Shown here in pieces: positions 5,108-6,891 of a stretch of DNA of 6,891 bases. Below the pieces are notes generated by a model. The model had not been told where the DNA came from and did not search any database. It saw only the letters and a list, made by a program, of their open reading frames with translations. The DNA comes from an uncultured Synergistia bacterium (GTDB lineage: Bacteria > Eremiobacterota > SpSt-956 > JAKJGF01): positions 1-6,891 of the forward strand of contig CALARM010000835.1 of assembly GCA_937888925.1 (NCBI GenBank), given 5' to 3'. Position 1 is the stretch's first letter, and each line of letters opens with the position of its first letter. A program made the position numbers and the translations under genes.

Positions 5108-6667
5108 CTATACAGGACTTTCCACCTTTTCAGGGATATCAGAACTCTTTGCAGGTCTTCCGAACTGCTTTTCTATATCCTGTCTGTATAAATTATTATA
5201 GGTACAGAAAGGTATGAGTCTTCCGTCAGGCACTGCATAATGTATTACACATCTGCTGGTTCTTTCAACATCGAGATTATAGAGATCCATAAAATGCATA
5301 TTACTCACGGTGATTGTATTCCTGTTGAGTCTGTCAACAGTTTTTCTCTCACCTGTTGTGACAATCTCTTTAATAAGATTTACAAAGGTATTTACATTCA
5401 GATCTGACGGTAAATTCTTTGTTTTCACAAACTTCGCAATATTTGTGACAAAATTATAGGAAATCTTCAATTTGCTTGTACCTTTATCCAGAAGAGTCGC
5501 CTGCTGATCCAGGAAATCAACAATACCTGCCAGATCAAGGAACCTGGCATAAGGTATGAGTTTTCCGTTATCTACATAGGTAAGACAGTGACTTCCGCAG
5601 TGGGGATGACATGAAACATTTTTAAAACGTTTCATCTGCATCTTCCATGAATTATAGAAATGGAGGAACTTTGATGTAAAGGCATAGGGCAGAAAATCAT
5701 CTCCCGTAATAGCTCCGTCTGTCTGTTCCTCAAGAAGTCTGAATCCATCGGAAGTGGTTATTCTCTGTTCTACAAGATCCTTGAATTCCAGATCCATTCT
5801 TCCCATAAAGGAAACCTGCTGGAAATTAACGGTTTTTATGACATCTTTATTATCTGCACAGAACCTTACTATATCACCGAGCTGATGATCATTCACACCT
5901 TTGGCCACTGTAACAACAAGGAAGAAACAGTTGTCTGCTATTTCTTTACTCTTAAACCCGGCCTGTCTCATATTCTCTATGGCTTTCATCTTTATCGGAA
6001 GAATATCAAATCCTCTTGTTTTTAAATATACGTCTGGAGTAGTTCCGTCAAACTGCAAATATACCTTTGTAAGTCCGCTGTCTATAAGTTTTTTGCAGTA
6101 ATCGACACTCTTCGCCAGTTTAATGCCGTTTGTATTGATGTAAATAGCAGTATAACCGACCTCCTTTGCAAGGGCAAGTATTTCAGGAAGGTCTTCTCTG
6201 ACAGTCGGTTCACCGCCTGAGAACTGTATTGTTGTAAGAGGAGCAGGATTTACTTTCTTTGCATTTTCAAGCATAAACCTTATCTCTTCCATAGTAGGTT
6301 CAAATACATGTCCTCCTTCATTAACCTTGGCAAAACAGACAGGACATCTCAAATTACATCTGTTTGTAATATCCATTATGAGCATATATGTTCCCGAATG
6401 ATGTTCTTTACATATACCGCAGTCAAGAGGGCATCCCTTTATTTTGTCGTTATGCGGTGTCTCAAACCCTTTATCTGTTACGCTGTAATAATTAAATCTT
6501 TTAAAAGATTTAGGGTCAGACCAGTAAATATCAAGAGTTTCTCCATGTTCGGGACAATGCTTTTTCATCCATATCTTATCATTTTCTTCATAAACATGGG
6601 CTTCCAGCATTTTTCTACATGTAGGACACATAGACCCGGTTTTAAAATCAATTTTATTGTTATCCAT
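5108..6667 (-). CDS. tes: Radical SAM protein of the tetraether lipid synthase (Tes) family, COG1964
   Basis: A 519-residue multi-cluster radical SAM enzyme. Cysteine groups in order: CPTC (C14, C17) and CPEHG (C38); CPLDCGIC (C79, C83, C86) followed by KEHH; the radical SAM motif CNLRCPVC (C104, C108, C111); GGEPT (151-155) for SAM binding; CHPHCGSHC (C353, C357, C361); and two late cysteines C473 and C488 in RCVIHYAVPDGRLIPFC. This layout matches the family of Methanocaldococcus MJ0619. Archaeal Tes joins unactivated terminal carbons of lipid chains to make membrane-spanning tetraethers. The Tes-like identity is strong; a membrane-spanning lipid product in this organism is inference, and the wider COG1964 family may have other substrates. 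An in-frame TAA two codons upstream fixes the start at 6667, but no SD adjoins it; the nearest strong SD is 68 bases away. The enzyme should be cytosolic, at the membrane surface. Confidence 0.85.
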   Translation of the reverse strand: MDNNKIDFKTGSMCPTCRKMLEAHVYEENDKIWMKKHCPEHGETLDIYWSDPKSFKRFNYYSVTDKGFETPHNDKIKGCPLDCGICKEHHSGTYMLIMDITNRCNLRCPVCFAKVNEGGHVFEPTMEEIRFMLENAKKVNPAPLTTIQFSGGEPTVREDLPEILALAKEVGYTAIYINTNGIKLAKSVDYCKKLIDSGLTKVYLQFDGTTPDVYLKTRGFDILPIKMKAIENMRQAGFKSKEIADNCFFLVVTVAKGVNDHQLGDIVRFCADNKDVIKTVNFQQVSFMGRMDLEFKDLVEQRITTSDGFRLLEEQTDGAITGDDFLPYAFTSKFLHFYNSWKMQMKRFKNVSCHPHCGSHCLTYVDNGKLIPYARFLDLAGIVDFLDQQATLLDKGTSKLKISYNFVTNIAKFVKTKNLPSDLNVNTFVNLIKEIVTTGERKTVDRLNRNTITVSNMHFMDLYNLDVERTSRCVIHYAVPDGRLIPFCTYNNLYRQDIEKQFGRPAKSSDIPEKVESPV

Positions 6668-6742
6668 AATTTAACTTGATTACTATCTGAAATAGTTACG
6701 TCACACTTCCGTAACGAAACTTCAGTAGTCATACACCTCCTT
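6668..6742 (-). promoter_or_regulatory. Structured leader of tes with a distant SD
   Basis: On the minus strand AAGGAGGTGT (6733-6742) is followed at once by an ATG (6730-6732) that is out of frame with tes and would give a 55-codon ORF overlapping its beginning. Between this SD and the tes ATG lies an imperfect inverted repeat: 6682-6700 against 6710-6729, with paired blocks acta/tagt, ctgaa/ttcag and gttacg/cgtaac around a 9-base loop. This may be a translational control leader or the trace of an insertion. I see no convincing -35/-10 pair further upstream (6743-6811), which is otherwise plain AT-rich sequence. Confidence 0.45.
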
Positions 6743-6811
6743 AAAAATTAGAGCAATTTCACATTTTATCATATTTCTTATGAAACTATAGAGATCCTTT
6801 ATTAAAAATAT

Positions 6812-6891
6812 TTAAAATATTTTCTTAATCAAAGACGGAATTAAAAGTCCTAAAAAAGTAATCCATGTAATTACATATGGAGTTAAAAGAA
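6812..6891 (-). CDS. C-terminus of an unidentified membrane protein (5' part outside window)
   Basis: A minus-strand frame open to the right edge gives 25 residues ending in LGLLIPSLIKKIF and then TAA (6812-6814). The segment before it (PYVITWITFLG) is hydrophobic, so this looks like a last transmembrane helix with a short basic tail. The fragment is too short to name a family. A perfect AT-only inverted repeat (6805-6813 against 6815-6823) overlaps its stop codon and could be a weak terminator before tes. The alternative is that this is chance non-coding AT-rich DNA; the membrane-like pattern makes a real gene end more likely. Confidence 0.45.
   Translation of the reverse strand, partial: LLTPYVITWITFLGLLIPSLIKKIF

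Overview
The window is AT-rich bacterial DNA from an organism I cannot place to phylum. Shine-Dalgarno (SD) sequences, a DUF433/DUF5615 toxin-antitoxin pair, DedA and YqaA proteins and a MacB-type permease all say Bacteria. A close relative of the archaeal tetraether lipid synthase (Tes) is also present. The gene mix would fit a deep-branching or uncultured anaerobic lineage, but that is inference.

Layout. Bases 1-404 (+) hold the 3' part of an unrecognised gene that opens with a 24-residue tandem repeat; it ends at a small hairpin terminator. Everything else is on the minus strand and converges on it. In transcription order (right to left) this is: the last 25 codons of a membrane protein (6812-6891); a Tes-like radical SAM enzyme (5108-6667); an orphan MacB-type ABC permease (3748-4974); a DUF433 antitoxin (3459-3689) with a DUF5615 PIN-like toxin overlapping it by ATGA (3094-3462); a cobalamin-type radical SAM enzyme (1643-3067); a YqaA protein (1184-1606); and a DedA protein (461-1162). 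From the antitoxin to dedA the gaps are 36 bases or less, so these five are probably one transcript.

How the genes may work together. The Tes-like enzyme, the cobalamin-type radical SAM protein and two adjacent VTT-domain membrane proteins (a superfamily that includes lipid transporters and scramblases) together suggest membrane lipid modification and handling. This is inference from families and proximity, and the toxin-antitoxin pair and permease do not obviously fit it.

The most striking non-coding structure is at gene starts. Two GC-rich palindromes of one family sit at 1609-1640 and 5053-5086. The first lies between the SD of yqaA and its start codon and is flanked by a 5-base direct repeat that includes the start codon. 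Removing 34 bases restores a canonical SD-ATG spacing. The permease and the Tes-like gene also have repeats or a hairpin directly upstream of start codons that lack a local SD.
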